Shown here piece after piece: positions 17,562 to 26,151 of a stretch of DNA of 61,309 bases; positions within the stretch are counted from its first letter, which is position 1, and each line of letters opens with the position of its first letter. Below the pieces are notes generated by a model, which did not search any database, was not told the DNA's origin, and worked only from the letters and a program-made list of their open reading frames with translations. Both the position numbers and the translations under genes were made by a program. Origin of the DNA: DTJG01 sp964532995 (GTDB lineage Bacteria > Ratteibacteria > UBA8468 > B48-G9 > DTJG01); the NCBI GenBank assembly GCA_964532995.1, contig CAZHJN010000004.1, forward strand, positions 1-61,309, given 5' to 3'.

Positions 17562-18863
17562 TTATTTAACTTTTTCTCCTCTGACGAAAACAGAATCAAT
17601 CTTCAGAGTGTAATTTCCATCTCTTCCTTTTATTTCTCCTATCACAAGGTCTGCAAATCTTCCATTTTTTATTTCACCTGTATTCAAATCATCGCCATTG
17701 TTCTTTTTTATCATTCTCACAATATTTGTCGAACAGCAATCAGCCGTTATGCAGAGGGCTTTTTCAAAAGGTATGGCAGATAATTTTTCATGCCAGATTC
17801 CCTGCATGGGTTTTGTCAGATATGAAAGAAGGTTTGAAAATACTTTATCAATTGTGACAACGCTTCCATACAGTGTGGTCGGACCTTTTTCCGTCACATA
17901 TACATACCTGTAACTTTTATCAACTGTACCCTTTATTCCATCACTTTCAAATTCGGTAACACCTTTTGACTGACTTACAAAAACAGCATCAGTGATTGCC
18001 ATGATATCTGACGGTTTTTTTCTTGCCATAACCTCCCTTATGTACCAGGGTGCAACATGATAACCATCAACAATAAGCTCAAGCATTATATCAAGTGTCA
18101 GGGCTGCTTCTAATGCACCACCTCCAAAGAAACTCTTATAAATATTTCCTGTGGGTCCATTTAAGAAGTGAATAAAATATTTAAGTCCGGCATCAATTAC
18201 CTCTTTGAACTGCTCGCATGTTGCAGAGGTATGTCCGGCACCAACAGATATCCCTTCTGAAACAAGATACTCGGTTAGTTTTATGGCTTTTTCTCCGTGA
18301 TCCGGTGGTACATTAACAAGTCTTGCCAGTCCTGTTTCGTTAATATCATCAAAGATTGTTTTATCGGGTTCAAAAGCATATTTGGGATTCATTGCTCCCT
18401 GATTGGCAGGATTTATAAAAGTTCCTTCAATCATGGCTCCTTTATAAAATTTTCCAAGCCAGCTGTTTCTGTTGTTTTTGATAAATTTTTCAAGCTCCCG
18501 CAGACAGAATTTTATTTTTTCAAGTGGCATGGCTGACGTTGCAGCATAAAGAGATGTCGCACCTGTTTTTACTCGCAGTTTTGCCCATTTTTCAAGATCT
18601 TCCTGATATATTTCACTTGAAGATTCAAAAATGTTTTTTTCAGGATTGTACCTGCCTGCGTAGAAAGAAAACAAACCAGCACCATGCGTATGTAATTCAA
18701 TAAATCCAGGAAATACATACTTTCCATTGAGATGGGTGATTTTCTCATCAGTTGGTTTTTTCTTTCCGGATTTTTCAAGATATAATTTTTCACCCCTGAT
18801 TACGATGTCAATCCCTTTTTTCAAGCCATTTTTTGTGCATATGATTCCGCCTGTCAGTCTCAT
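17562..18863 (-). CDS. nagA: N-acetylglucosamine-6-phosphate deacetylase-like amidohydrolase
   Basis: Amidohydrolase-fold enzyme removing the acetyl group of GlcNAc-6-P. The PGFIELHTHGAG motif (His58, His60) opens the barrel. IEGTFINPANQGAMNPKY stands where NagA normally has EGPFxxxxKGAH, so the Pro and the final His are changed. GAGHTSAT, HFLNG, DGYHVAP and MAITDAV supply the remaining metal or substrate residues, including the catalytic Asp. The length of 433 residues is longer than the usual 380 or so. AAGGAGG is the ribosome site. It is the first gene of the ten-gene minus run, and GH20 at 3995 could supply its precursor. The divergence leaves room for a different acylated amino sugar as substrate. 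Confidence 0.83.
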   Translation of the reverse strand: MRLTGGIICTKNGLKKGIDIVIRGEKLYLEKSGKKKPTDEKITHLNGKYVFPGFIELHTHGAGLFSFYAGRYNPEKNIFESSSEIYQEDLEKWAKLRVKTGATSLYAATSAMPLEKIKFCLRELEKFIKNNRNSWLGKFYKGAMIEGTFINPANQGAMNPKYAFEPDKTIFDDINETGLARLVNVPPDHGEKAIKLTEYLVSEGISVGAGHTSATCEQFKEVIDAGLKYFIHFLNGPTGNIYKSFFGGGALEAALTLDIMLELIVDGYHVAPWYIREVMARKKPSDIMAITDAVFVSQSKGVTEFESDGIKGTVDKSYRYVYVTEKGPTTLYGSVVTIDKVFSNLLSYLTKPMQGIWHEKLSAIPFEKALCITADCCSTNIVRMIKKNNGDDLNTGEIKNGRFADLVIGEIKGRDGNYTLKIDSVFVRGEKVK

Positions 18864-18909
18864 TTTTCCTCCTTCTGCAAATTTTTCCTGTAAAAGAGCA
18901 AAAAATTCC

Positions 18910-18938
18910 TTGATTGATAGATGTCTTTATAGTATAAC
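18910..18938 (+). promoter_or_regulatory. Promoter of the DegT-AraC operon
   Basis: TTGATT (18910-18915) and TATAAC (18933-18938) are 17 bases apart; transcription would begin near 18945, leaving a leader of about 12 bases that still carries CGGAGG before ATG 18957. It overlaps the minus-strand promoter described at 18914-18943. Confidence 0.55.
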
Positions 18939-18943
18939 ATCAA
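18914..18943 (-). promoter_or_regulatory. Possible promoter of the nagA run, overlapping the opposite promoter
   Basis: On the minus strand TTGATG (18943-18938) and TATCAA (18919-18914) are 18 bases apart. The -35 of one direction overlaps the -10 of the other, so the two polymerases could not bind together. The match to consensus is moderate. Confidence 0.35.
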
Positions 18944-18956
18944 AAACGGAGGAACA

Positions 18957-20111
18957 ATGATAAAAAAAGAAATACCTTTTATTCCGATGGGCGGGATTTA
19001 CCAGCAGGATGATCTTGATGCAATTATAAATGTTGTGCAGGATGTTGTTAAAGGCAAAGGCGGTTTTTTCCCTTTGCCGGAGGAAAATATTTTTCAGCAG
19101 ATCTTTGCCGCGCATGAGGGAGCAAAAAAGGCTGTAGCCGTTAATTCATGTGGCACGGCTCTTGATTGCTGTATGATGGCTCTCGGAATAAAAAGTGGCG
19201 ATGAAGTAATTACAACTCCATTAACTTTCGTATGTACAGCGGGTACTGCAGTGGCAAGGGGTGCAAAGGTTGTTTTCGCTGATATAGATCCATACACTCT
19301 TAACTTGAATCCGGAAAAGGTGAGAGAAAAAATAACTGATAGAACAAAAGCAATAATACCTGTGCATTTTGCGGGTCTTTCATGTGATATGGATGCTTTT
19401 GATGAGATTTCAAAGGAGACAGGTATACCTGTGATTTATGACGCCGCACATGCAGTCGGAGCAAAATACAGAGGTGGACCTGTTGGTGGAAGAGGGAAGG
19501 CATCATGCTACAGTTTTCAGAGTAACAAGAATATGAGCTGCCTTGGTGAGGGCGGAGCAATTACCACTGATGATGAGGAGTTTGCAGAAAAGGTGAGACA
19601 GCTTAAAACATTCGGATATGTTTACGGCGAAAAACTTCGCGTTGTGAGCATAGGATTTAACTACAGGATGACAAAGGTTCAGCTTGCTGTCGGTATTACA
19701 CAGACTAAAAAGGTTGATATGGTTAACAGTATGAAAAGGGAAAGAATGCTGAAACTTAACGAATTGCTTGGCGATGTGAATGAGATAATTCTTCCGCCTG
19801 GAATAAATGAGGATCATGCGTGCCATCTCTATGTAATTCGCATCAATACCGATATTTTTCCAATAAAATCCGAAGTTTTTTCATACCATCTGAAGACTGA
19901 CTACGGTGTTCAGACAGCAAAACATTATCCTGCAATATGGGAATGGGAGGCTTTTGCAGGCCTTGGATACCATGGACATGATTGTCCTGAAGCAGCAAAA
20001 ATTTGCTCACAGGTTCTGAGTTTACCTGTTTTTCCATCAACGGGTTATGATGATTTAGAATATATTGCATGGGCAGTGAAACAGACAATCTACGATTTGA
20101 AAAAAAACTGA
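18957..20111 (+). CDS. DegT/DnrJ/EryC1/StrS aminotransferase
   Basis: PLP-dependent sugar or cyclitol aminotransferase, normally converting a keto sugar to an amino sugar with glutamate or glutamine as donor. NSCGTALD near 63 binds PLP phosphate, YDAAHAVGA (Asp162) contacts the pyridine nitrogen, and SFQSNKNMSCLGEGG (Lys191) gives the Schiff-base lysine. GGAGGAAC precedes the ATG and a good promoter lies just upstream. It is the first gene of an eight-gene operon and is followed after 10 bases by a Gfo/Idh dehydrogenase. That pairing is known from kanosamine (NtdA/NtdC) and UDP-diacetamido-sugar (WlbA/WlbE) routes; here the product is unknown. Confidence 0.92.
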   Translation: MIKKEIPFIPMGGIYQQDDLDAIINVVQDVVKGKGGFFPLPEENIFQQIFAAHEGAKKAVAVNSCGTALDCCMMALGIKSGDEVITTPLTFVCTAGTAVARGAKVVFADIDPYTLNLNPEKVREKITDRTKAIIPVHFAGLSCDMDAFDEISKETGIPVIYDAAHAVGAKYRGGPVGGRGKASCYSFQSNKNMSCLGEGGAITTDDEEFAEKVRQLKTFGYVYGEKLRVVSIGFNYRMTKVQLAVGITQTKKVDMVNSMKRERMLKLNELLGDVNEIILPPGINEDHACHLYVIRINTDIFPIKSEVFSYHLKTDYGVQTAKHYPAIWEWEAFAGLGYHGHDCPEAAKICSQVLSLPVFPSTGYDDLEYIAWAVKQTIYDLKKN

Positions 20112-20121
20112 AAGATATGGT

Positions 20122-21129
20122 ATGAAAAAGATGAGATGGGCTTTAATCGGAGCGGGTTTAATTGCAAATAAAAGGGTGTGTCCTGCTATTATTTCAAATC
20201 CGTACAGTGATCTTGTTCTTATAGTTGATAAGGATATTTCAAAGGCACAGACTCTTTCAGAATTATATGGATGTGAAAACTACTCTTCTGATTTTGAAGA
20301 TGCTCTGAAAAGTAAAGATATAGACGCAATATATATCGCGACCCCGGTGTTTCTGCATGCAGGTCAAACAATTGCAGCGATAAGAGCAGGAAAGCATGTA
20401 ATATGCGAAAAACCTCTCGGCCTTGATTTCAAATCCGCATTTGAGGTTGTGATGGAAGCAGAAAAAAGCAGGGTTAAATCAACAACCGCTTATTTCAGAA
20501 GGTTCTATCCGAAGTATCGTTTCACAGAAGAATTGATAAAAAATCAGAAGTTGGGGAAACTTTTACTGGTTAGAATATGCTACCATACATGGTTTGAAGT
20601 TGAACCTGATAGCCCGATATACTGGAGAACAAAAAGGAAACTTGCTGGCGGTGGTATTATTGCAGATATGGGGTCTCATATGTTTGATGTGCTCATCGGA
20701 CTTTTCGGGTTGCCTTCAGGAGTTTTTGCAAAAATGAGAAATATTGTATTTGACTATGATGTTGAAGATTCTTCAGCCATACTTATGGAATATGAGAATG
20801 GACCTCTGATTACAGCAAGTTTCAACTGGAATTCAAAAACCTATGCCCATGAGTTTGAAATAATCGGTACAGATGCAAAAGTGAGATGGATTCCCTATGA
20901 CGGTGATAGGATTTTATTGATCACAGGCAATAAAACTGAAGAAATTGATTTACCGAATAATAAAAATGTTCATTATCCCTTAATTGAGGACTTTGTTTCA
21001 TCAATAATAGAAAACAGAGAGCCTGTTATATCAATGAGAGAAGCGGCACTGACAAATCTTTTAATAGATGCCTGTTACAGATCTTCATCTGAAGAAAGAA
21101 AAATAATTCTTAAGGAGTTTGATTTATGA
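20122..21129 (+). CDS. Gfo/Idh/MocA-family dehydrogenase (with EKP)
   Basis: NAD(P)-dependent sugar or inositol dehydrogenase, 335 residues. The Rossmann motif GAGLIANKR starts at residue 10. HVICEKPLGLD near 93 carries the conserved EKP lysine. GGGIIADMGSHMFDVL near 175 supplies the family's Asp and His. By analogy with NtdC-type enzymes it may make the keto group used by the adjacent aminotransferase. The stop overlaps the next gene by ATGA. No strong ribosome site is seen, so coupling to the upstream gene is likely. Confidence 0.9.
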   Translation: MKKMRWALIGAGLIANKRVCPAIISNPYSDLVLIVDKDISKAQTLSELYGCENYSSDFEDALKSKDIDAIYIATPVFLHAGQTIAAIRAGKHVICEKPLGLDFKSAFEVVMEAEKSRVKSTTAYFRRFYPKYRFTEELIKNQKLGKLLLVRICYHTWFEVEPDSPIYWRTKRKLAGGGIIADMGSHMFDVLIGLFGLPSGVFAKMRNIVFDYDVEDSSAILMEYENGPLITASFNWNSKTYAHEFEIIGTDAKVRWIPYDGDRILLITGNKTEEIDLPNNKNVHYPLIEDFVSSIIENREPVISMREAALTNLLIDACYRSSSEERKIILKEFDL

Positions 21130-22412
21130 ATTCATTTCCACCAGCACCACCTAATGATTTTTATTTTTTTATAAAAACATACTATGAAATGTGCAGAAGC
21201 AGGTTCTCTAAAATAGATGCAATTGCAGGAAAATGGGAGTTCGAAGATTTAATACCCGGATTGAGCGATTTTGACAGCAGGTTTATATGCAATAACGACA
21301 TGAGCAGCCAGGACTGGTGTGATATGTCAATGGCTGTCGGTAGTGTCCATTTAGAACTGTGCAAAAAATTTCCACAATGGATAAGAATACTTGAGCATCT
21401 GCCTGGAATTAACATAACGTGGCAGGAAATGACCGATGAATTCACATATTACCCTGAATATATGCAGTGGAGTTTTTATCACACCTCGGATGAAAAAAGG
21501 ATGAATCAGGCAACTGAAAAACTTGGTTTGAGAAAGTGGGATAAAAAGGATGAATATTTTCACCTCAAAAAATTTCTTACTTACTACGGTCCGTATGACA
21601 GAAATATTGACATTCCAATAAACCTTGGTGCATATGCGGTGAAGTATCCGCTTCATAGTAGAATTATGCATTATTTCAATCCTCCTGTTCAGTCTGCAAT
21701 TTCTTTAATTAACAGAACTGCAGTGAGGGGGAAAAAAGAAGCTTTTCGCCTTGCAGATGAAAAGTATCCCCATTGCAGGATATTCAGGGATTTGCTCGAA
21801 CTTGTTGAAAAACATTATGAAGAACCACAGCTTTATGAACAATCCGCTCTTTTTTTTCTTGAGGGAAGAATGTTTGGTATTCTTGAGACACTTGGTGAAG
21901 AAATTTCAGAAAATCTTACTTTGTTTCAGGATGCCGGAAAAAGGACTGTTCCTGAATGGAAAGAGATCCTGAGAGAAATAAACCAGGATGCATCCATATC
22001 CATTTTTGAAAATACAAAATTTTCAAGACTTATGAAGGGAAGGTTGTTTTTTTATGTAAACGCACCTGATTATTTTGACAGCATTGCGTTGATAAGAAAT
22101 GAACTGAACCGCATAGGAAAAAATTTCTTCATTGAACCTTTTTCAATATTCTGGAAATTAAAGACAGGAGAAAAAATTCATGATCCATCCATTATACTTA
22201 AAGATTTATCACACTTTTTGACACAGGATGAGATTGATTGTGCTTTACAATTCAGTGAACTTACAGATCTTGATTACAGGGGCAAAGAAAAAGAAATTGC
22301 GAAAAGCATTATTGAAATCTATGATGGTTTTTACAGCGCTCTTCACAGAATAACTGAAATTGTGAAGGAAGATTACTTAAAGAAAAATGAAAGTCAGAGC
22401 GTATCAATTTAA
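21126..22412 (+). CDS. Unknown protein, possible nucleotidyltransferase
   Basis: I do not recognise this 428-residue protein with certainty. Residues 33-57 read like the start of a polymerase-beta-type nucleotidyltransferase: AGKWEFEDLIPGLSDFDSRF, with an SDFD pair where this superfamily has DxD metal ligands, though the GS motif is weak. The rest is helical and rich in aromatic and charged residues, and has no membrane segment. It is coupled by ATGA to the Gfo/Idh gene and overlaps the next gene by 26 bases. If it is a nucleotidyltransferase it could activate a sugar or modify an acceptor within this operon. Confidence 0.75.
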   Translation: MNSFPPAPPNDFYFFIKTYYEMCRSRFSKIDAIAGKWEFEDLIPGLSDFDSRFICNNDMSSQDWCDMSMAVGSVHLELCKKFPQWIRILEHLPGINITWQEMTDEFTYYPEYMQWSFYHTSDEKRMNQATEKLGLRKWDKKDEYFHLKKFLTYYGPYDRNIDIPINLGAYAVKYPLHSRIMHYFNPPVQSAISLINRTAVRGKKEAFRLADEKYPHCRIFRDLLELVEKHYEEPQLYEQSALFFLEGRMFGILETLGEEISENLTLFQDAGKRTVPEWKEILREINQDASISIFENTKFSRLMKGRLFFYVNAPDYFDSIALIRNELNRIGKNFFIEPFSIFWKLKTGEKIHDPSIILKDLSHFLTQDEIDCALQFSELTDLDYRGKEKEIAKSIIEIYDGFYSALHRITEIVKEDYLKKNESQSVSI

Positions 22413-23520
22413 AAATTCAATTTTTTCAAACTGGTATACAGGGGTTGTCAACAGATGGCATTACAACGATTTCATAAATGACAGTAAATGGAAAAACGGC
22501 TGGATCAGTTTTGACTGCTGCTATTATTTGAATGCGTCAGAAATACTCTATCTTGGGCTTACATCTTTCAATTCTGAAATATTTCTGGGTTTTGACACAG
22601 TGAGAAAAACTTTTTTCTCATGCGGTTATGAGCGGATTAAAAACAGATATGATGCAAAGTTTCATCGTTCTCTTGAATTTTTTGAAAAAGATGGTTGTTT
22701 GTATGCGGCAGTGGCACAGCTTCATGACATTGACCGTTATTATGATGCACCGGGAGGAGCAATAGTGAGGTATAATCCTTCCAATAATGATATAAAAAAA
22801 ATTTGCACCCCGTATCCGCATTCATATATTCAATCAATATGTCTTGACCGAGACAGAGGAATCATATACGGGATTACATTAATACCCGAAAGACTTTTCA
22901 GTTATGAAATTTCCTCAGGTACTGTATCCGAACTTGGAATTGTCGGGAGCTGCCACAGTATTGCCCAGGGAGAAAATATTGAAATTGATAATGAGGGATG
23001 TGTATGGTGCGGATGGAACATAATGAGGCCATGGCAGAGTCATCCGGGACCTGATGCAGATAGATTGTGTAAATATGATCCTGAAAGAGGAAAAATTATC
23101 TATTTTGAAAAAGGTCTTGAAAATCCCTTCGGAGAAGGATTTGTAAAGGTTGAGGGTATTTTCAATCTTGATGGCAAACTTTTTGCAAGTGGCGGAAATG
23201 GATCAATATATGAAATAGATACAGAGACCGGACACGGGTCCTATATATGCACACCGATAAAGGATAAAAAAAGCCGTCTTGCTTCTCTCCGCATGGCTCC
23301 GGATGGATACGCGTATGGAATCACAGGTAGAGACGGGCACTGTGAACTATTGAGGTTTGATCCTGTGAAAAAGGAGTTCAGATTGCTCGGGGAAATTGTG
23401 GATGGGAACGAACGATGCTGGCAGGTTCATGATATATCAATTACACCCGAACTTGTGATATACGCATGTGAAAATGATAACCCGTACAGGGCGGGTTATC
23501 TCTGGGAAATAATCTTATAA
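22387..23520 (+). CDS. Cytoplasmic beta-propeller protein (function unknown)
   Basis: The sequence shows about six or seven blade-like units, each with Gly-x-Ile/Val-x-Arg/Tyr-x-Asp/Pro turns (for example GGAIVRYNPSNNDIK, RLFSYEISSGTVSELG, GSIYEIDTETGHG, CELLRFDPVKKEFRLLG). This resembles Kelch- or SMP-30-like propellers. There is no signal peptide. Conserved Cys, His and Trp residues in CVWCGWNIMRPWQSHPGP near 200 could form a pocket. It begins 26 bases inside the preceding gene, which implies tight coupling. A lactonase or sugar-lyase role is possible but not supported by a specific motif. Confidence 0.78.
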   Translation: MKVRAYQFKNSIFSNWYTGVVNRWHYNDFINDSKWKNGWISFDCCYYLNASEILYLGLTSFNSEIFLGFDTVRKTFFSCGYERIKNRYDAKFHRSLEFFEKDGCLYAAVAQLHDIDRYYDAPGGAIVRYNPSNNDIKKICTPYPHSYIQSICLDRDRGIIYGITLIPERLFSYEISSGTVSELGIVGSCHSIAQGENIEIDNEGCVWCGWNIMRPWQSHPGPDADRLCKYDPERGKIIYFEKGLENPFGEGFVKVEGIFNLDGKLFASGGNGSIYEIDTETGHGSYICTPIKDKKSRLASLRMAPDGYAYGITGRDGHCELLRFDPVKKEFRLLGEIVDGNERCWQVHDISITPELVIYACENDNPYRAGYLWEIIL

Positions 23521-23531
23521 AAGGAGTAACG

Positions 23532-25142
23532 ATGAAAATCAGTATTGCCGGAAAGAGCTGGAGGAGGCTTTTTGTGGCAGATATAATTAAGCGACTCGGG
23601 ATTATTGCACCAATCGGGCAGGATATTGATTCTGAAATTATTGTAGTATGTGAAAATTTGAGCGAATCAAGGGTAGATGAACTGCTGGATTTTTCAAGAT
23701 CCGGAAAATATGTGGTATTTCTTCAGCCAGAGTCAAAAATTATAAAGCTTTTTGGAAACGAACTGATGTATACCTATCATTTTCCACTAATTCAACTGGA
23801 TTGCAAAGAAATTCCTGTTAATTTCCTGCAGGTTTTTCCTCCTGTTTCTCTGATAAAGCAAAAGAATGGAGAAAATATTGGCCTTTTTGCTCTTAATTTT
23901 TCTCGGTCCGGAGAAAACTACACAACGAAATATCCAGCAATCTTATGGAAAGATTATGGTTCAGGCAAAATAGGCATCTTTCTTTATGATTTTGTTGCTA
24001 CAATGTTGCTACTCTTGCAGGGATGGGAATTTTTCACATCTGAAGGTAATCTTTCGCGCAGTTTGAGAACAAACATTGCAAGAGCAATGCATCTGGCAGA
24101 TCATTTAATTAGCGAAAATCTTGCTTCAATTCCACAGGCTTATTTTCATGAATTGCTGCTTCTTATTTTGTTAAGAATAATGGTCAGGAAAAAGGACCCA
24201 CTTCCAAGAATCTGGTATTATCCATATCCGCACACATCGGCATTGCTGCTCAGTGGTGATAGTGACGGACTGGAGAAAAATTATCTTGAAAAAGCCTGGA
24301 ATCTTTTTTGGAAAAAAGGTCTTAAGTATACACAGTATATAATGGTGCAGGACATTGAAAAATTTTCGGCTGAAGAAATTTCCGGCCGGGCAGATGCAGG
24401 GATTGAGTTTGGTTTACATTATTATGCAGGTCCAAGCCCAACTGCTGAAGAAATGTTGAAACATATGAGAGAAGCAAAGGATGTGTTCATTTCCAGAAAC
24501 ACCAGAATCAATTTATGCAGAGGACATTCCTGTATCTGGGTGGGATGGGATGAAAATGTCCGGATCATGGAAAGGGCTGGAATTTCATATTCGTCAAATC
24601 TGCTTTACTGGTATCCTGGAGTCAGTTATGGGTTTCCATATTTCCTTTACACAAAAACAAAAAAATCAAAAATCCAGGAATTACAGATTTTCTGTTCAGA
24701 TGATACGATGCTTTTTAACAAAACAGGCAGACCGCATCATAAACCGGATACGTTTATGAAAAGTTTGATTTCGTGGCTGGACATTCACAACGATTTATTC
24801 TATCAGCCGGTAAACCCAATCTTTCATCCTTTTTATCTTGTAAAGAAACCTCTGACATCTGATGCTTTGGATGCATCAATCAATTTTGCAAAGAACAAAG
24901 ATATTTTGATAATGAACCATGGAATGTTTTTCAACTGGTGGAATAGAAGGTTGAAGTCAGGTTTAACCTATAGGGTTACAGATGATTCAGTTGAATTTTA
25001 TTCAGCAATTGAAAACACCAATGGTATTGCGGTGGCATTGCCTGAGAAATGGAAAATAAAAAATTTATCAGAGAAAAAAACATTGAAAGGTACAGCCGAG
25101 CAATTGTTTTGCCTGGAGGATAAAATAAATGAAGAAAAATAA
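23532..25142 (+). CDS. GATase-like / polysaccharide-deacetylase-like fusion
   Basis: Two parts can be seen. Residues 1-165 resemble a ThuA/GATase-like alpha-beta domain (EIIVVCENLSESRVDELL, then YGSGKIGIFLYDF). Residues 225-480 resemble the NodB polysaccharide-deacetylase barrel: LLSGDSDG (241-246 hold the Asp pair), EFGLHYY near 292-298, RGHSCIWVGW near 330 and IMNHGMFF near 466. The His-x-x-x-His metal pair of true deacetylases is not obvious, so metal binding may be changed. No signal peptide is present. AAAGGAG precedes the ATG. It overlaps the next gene by 14 bases. It probably acts on an intracellular glycan precursor. Confidence 0.75.
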   Translation: MKISIAGKSWRRLFVADIIKRLGIIAPIGQDIDSEIIVVCENLSESRVDELLDFSRSGKYVVFLQPESKIIKLFGNELMYTYHFPLIQLDCKEIPVNFLQVFPPVSLIKQKNGENIGLFALNFSRSGENYTTKYPAILWKDYGSGKIGIFLYDFVATMLLLLQGWEFFTSEGNLSRSLRTNIARAMHLADHLISENLASIPQAYFHELLLLILLRIMVRKKDPLPRIWYYPYPHTSALLLSGDSDGLEKNYLEKAWNLFWKKGLKYTQYIMVQDIEKFSAEEISGRADAGIEFGLHYYAGPSPTAEEMLKHMREAKDVFISRNTRINLCRGHSCIWVGWDENVRIMERAGISYSSNLLYWYPGVSYGFPYFLYTKTKKSKIQELQIFCSDDTMLFNKTGRPHHKPDTFMKSLISWLDIHNDLFYQPVNPIFHPFYLVKKPLTSDALDASINFAKNKDILIMNHGMFFNWWNRRLKSGLTYRVTDDSVEFYSAIENTNGIAVALPEKWKIKNLSEKKTLKGTAEQLFCLEDKINEEK

Positions 25143-26142
25143 TTTCTTTGAAGTGCGATTGGGATTTATTTATCTTGTGATCGAAAAGGGATGGGACGAG
25201 GCAATAAAAAAATATAAGGAAGAATTTGGGATTTCTGTGGATACCGCAAGAAAATGGTGGAAATGGTATGAAGAAAAGATCTGTATTTCCGAGGTGTTCT
25301 ATGAAACAGATTCAGGTCCTGAAATTCTCACCGGCATAAGAGGAAAAGCCAGGAAAATTGAAGAGTTGCCGCTTATTGTTAAGGGACCCATGAAAGTGGA
25401 ATTCGGTGGAAGGGTTTATCATATTGATAGAGAAGGTCTTTATAGATTTACCTCAATTACAAAAAGCAATAGAAATCTTATCATGATCAAAAACAGAGAT
25501 TCTGTGATGCCAATTCTGAAAGCCCTTTCATTGATCCAGATACACGGAAACAGAGATGTTTGTTTTTCTACTGAAGAAAGGAAAAAGCTTGTACTGTCAA
25601 GATACTGGATTTCACTTACCTGTGGAGATATTGCAGCTCTCACAAAGGAAATACTTTCAGATGCGGGTTTTAATTCCAGGATTGTCAGCGCAATGACAGC
25701 AGAACAGTGGAACACATATAACAACGGGCATGTCCTTCTTGAGGTTTTCTTTCCTTCTCTGTCAGGATGGGTTCTTGTTGATATTGATATGGGTTATATT
25801 TTTATGCATGATGGCAGGGTTATAGATGCCATTACATTCTGGGGGTGTGTCAGGGAAAACAGGCAGGTTGTTTTCGTTCAACTCTCAAACAAGGAAGTTG
25901 ATCCACTGTGGATTGAAAAAAATGGATTCTCATATGCTTTTATGTGGAGAAGAATAGTGAAGGATATCAACTCAAAATGGATGTGGTACAGAAGAATATT
26001 TCAGACTTTTGGATTCAAGGACGGGGATGAATTTGTGTATCTTGCTGAAGGAAAAGAAAGCAGAAGGGTCTATGAGTACAGGGGGCATTACGCAAAAACC
26101 ATGGATGAAAAAAGATTCAGGAAAAAGTTCTATCAGGAATAA
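25129..26142 (+). CDS. Transglutaminase-fold protein
   Basis: A papain-like transglutaminase core is visible: Cys165 in SLTCGDIAALTKEIL, His201 in NNGHVLLEVFF and an Asp in WVLVDIDMG (218 or 220), in the order and spacing of microbial transglutaminase-like domains. An N-terminal 50-residue segment (GISVDTARKWWKWYEEK) looks like a small helical or HTH-like unit. The C-terminal 100 residues are unassigned. GGAGG lies upstream of the ATG and it overlaps the previous gene by 14 bases. Cytoplasmic transglutaminase-like proteins can be proteases, amidases or peptide cyclases. In this operon it may join or release an amide. Confidence 0.78.
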   Translation: MKKNNFFEVRLGFIYLVIEKGWDEAIKKYKEEFGISVDTARKWWKWYEEKICISEVFYETDSGPEILTGIRGKARKIEELPLIVKGPMKVEFGGRVYHIDREGLYRFTSITKSNRNLIMIKNRDSVMPILKALSLIQIHGNRDVCFSTEERKKLVLSRYWISLTCGDIAALTKEILSDAGFNSRIVSAMTAEQWNTYNNGHVLLEVFFPSLSGWVLVDIDMGYIFMHDGRVIDAITFWGCVRENRQVVFVQLSNKEVDPLWIEKNGFSYAFMWRRIVKDINSKWMWYRRIFQTFGFKDGDEFVYLAEGKESRRVYEYRGHYAKTMDEKRFRKKFYQE

Positions 26143-26151
26143 GGAGTGAAT

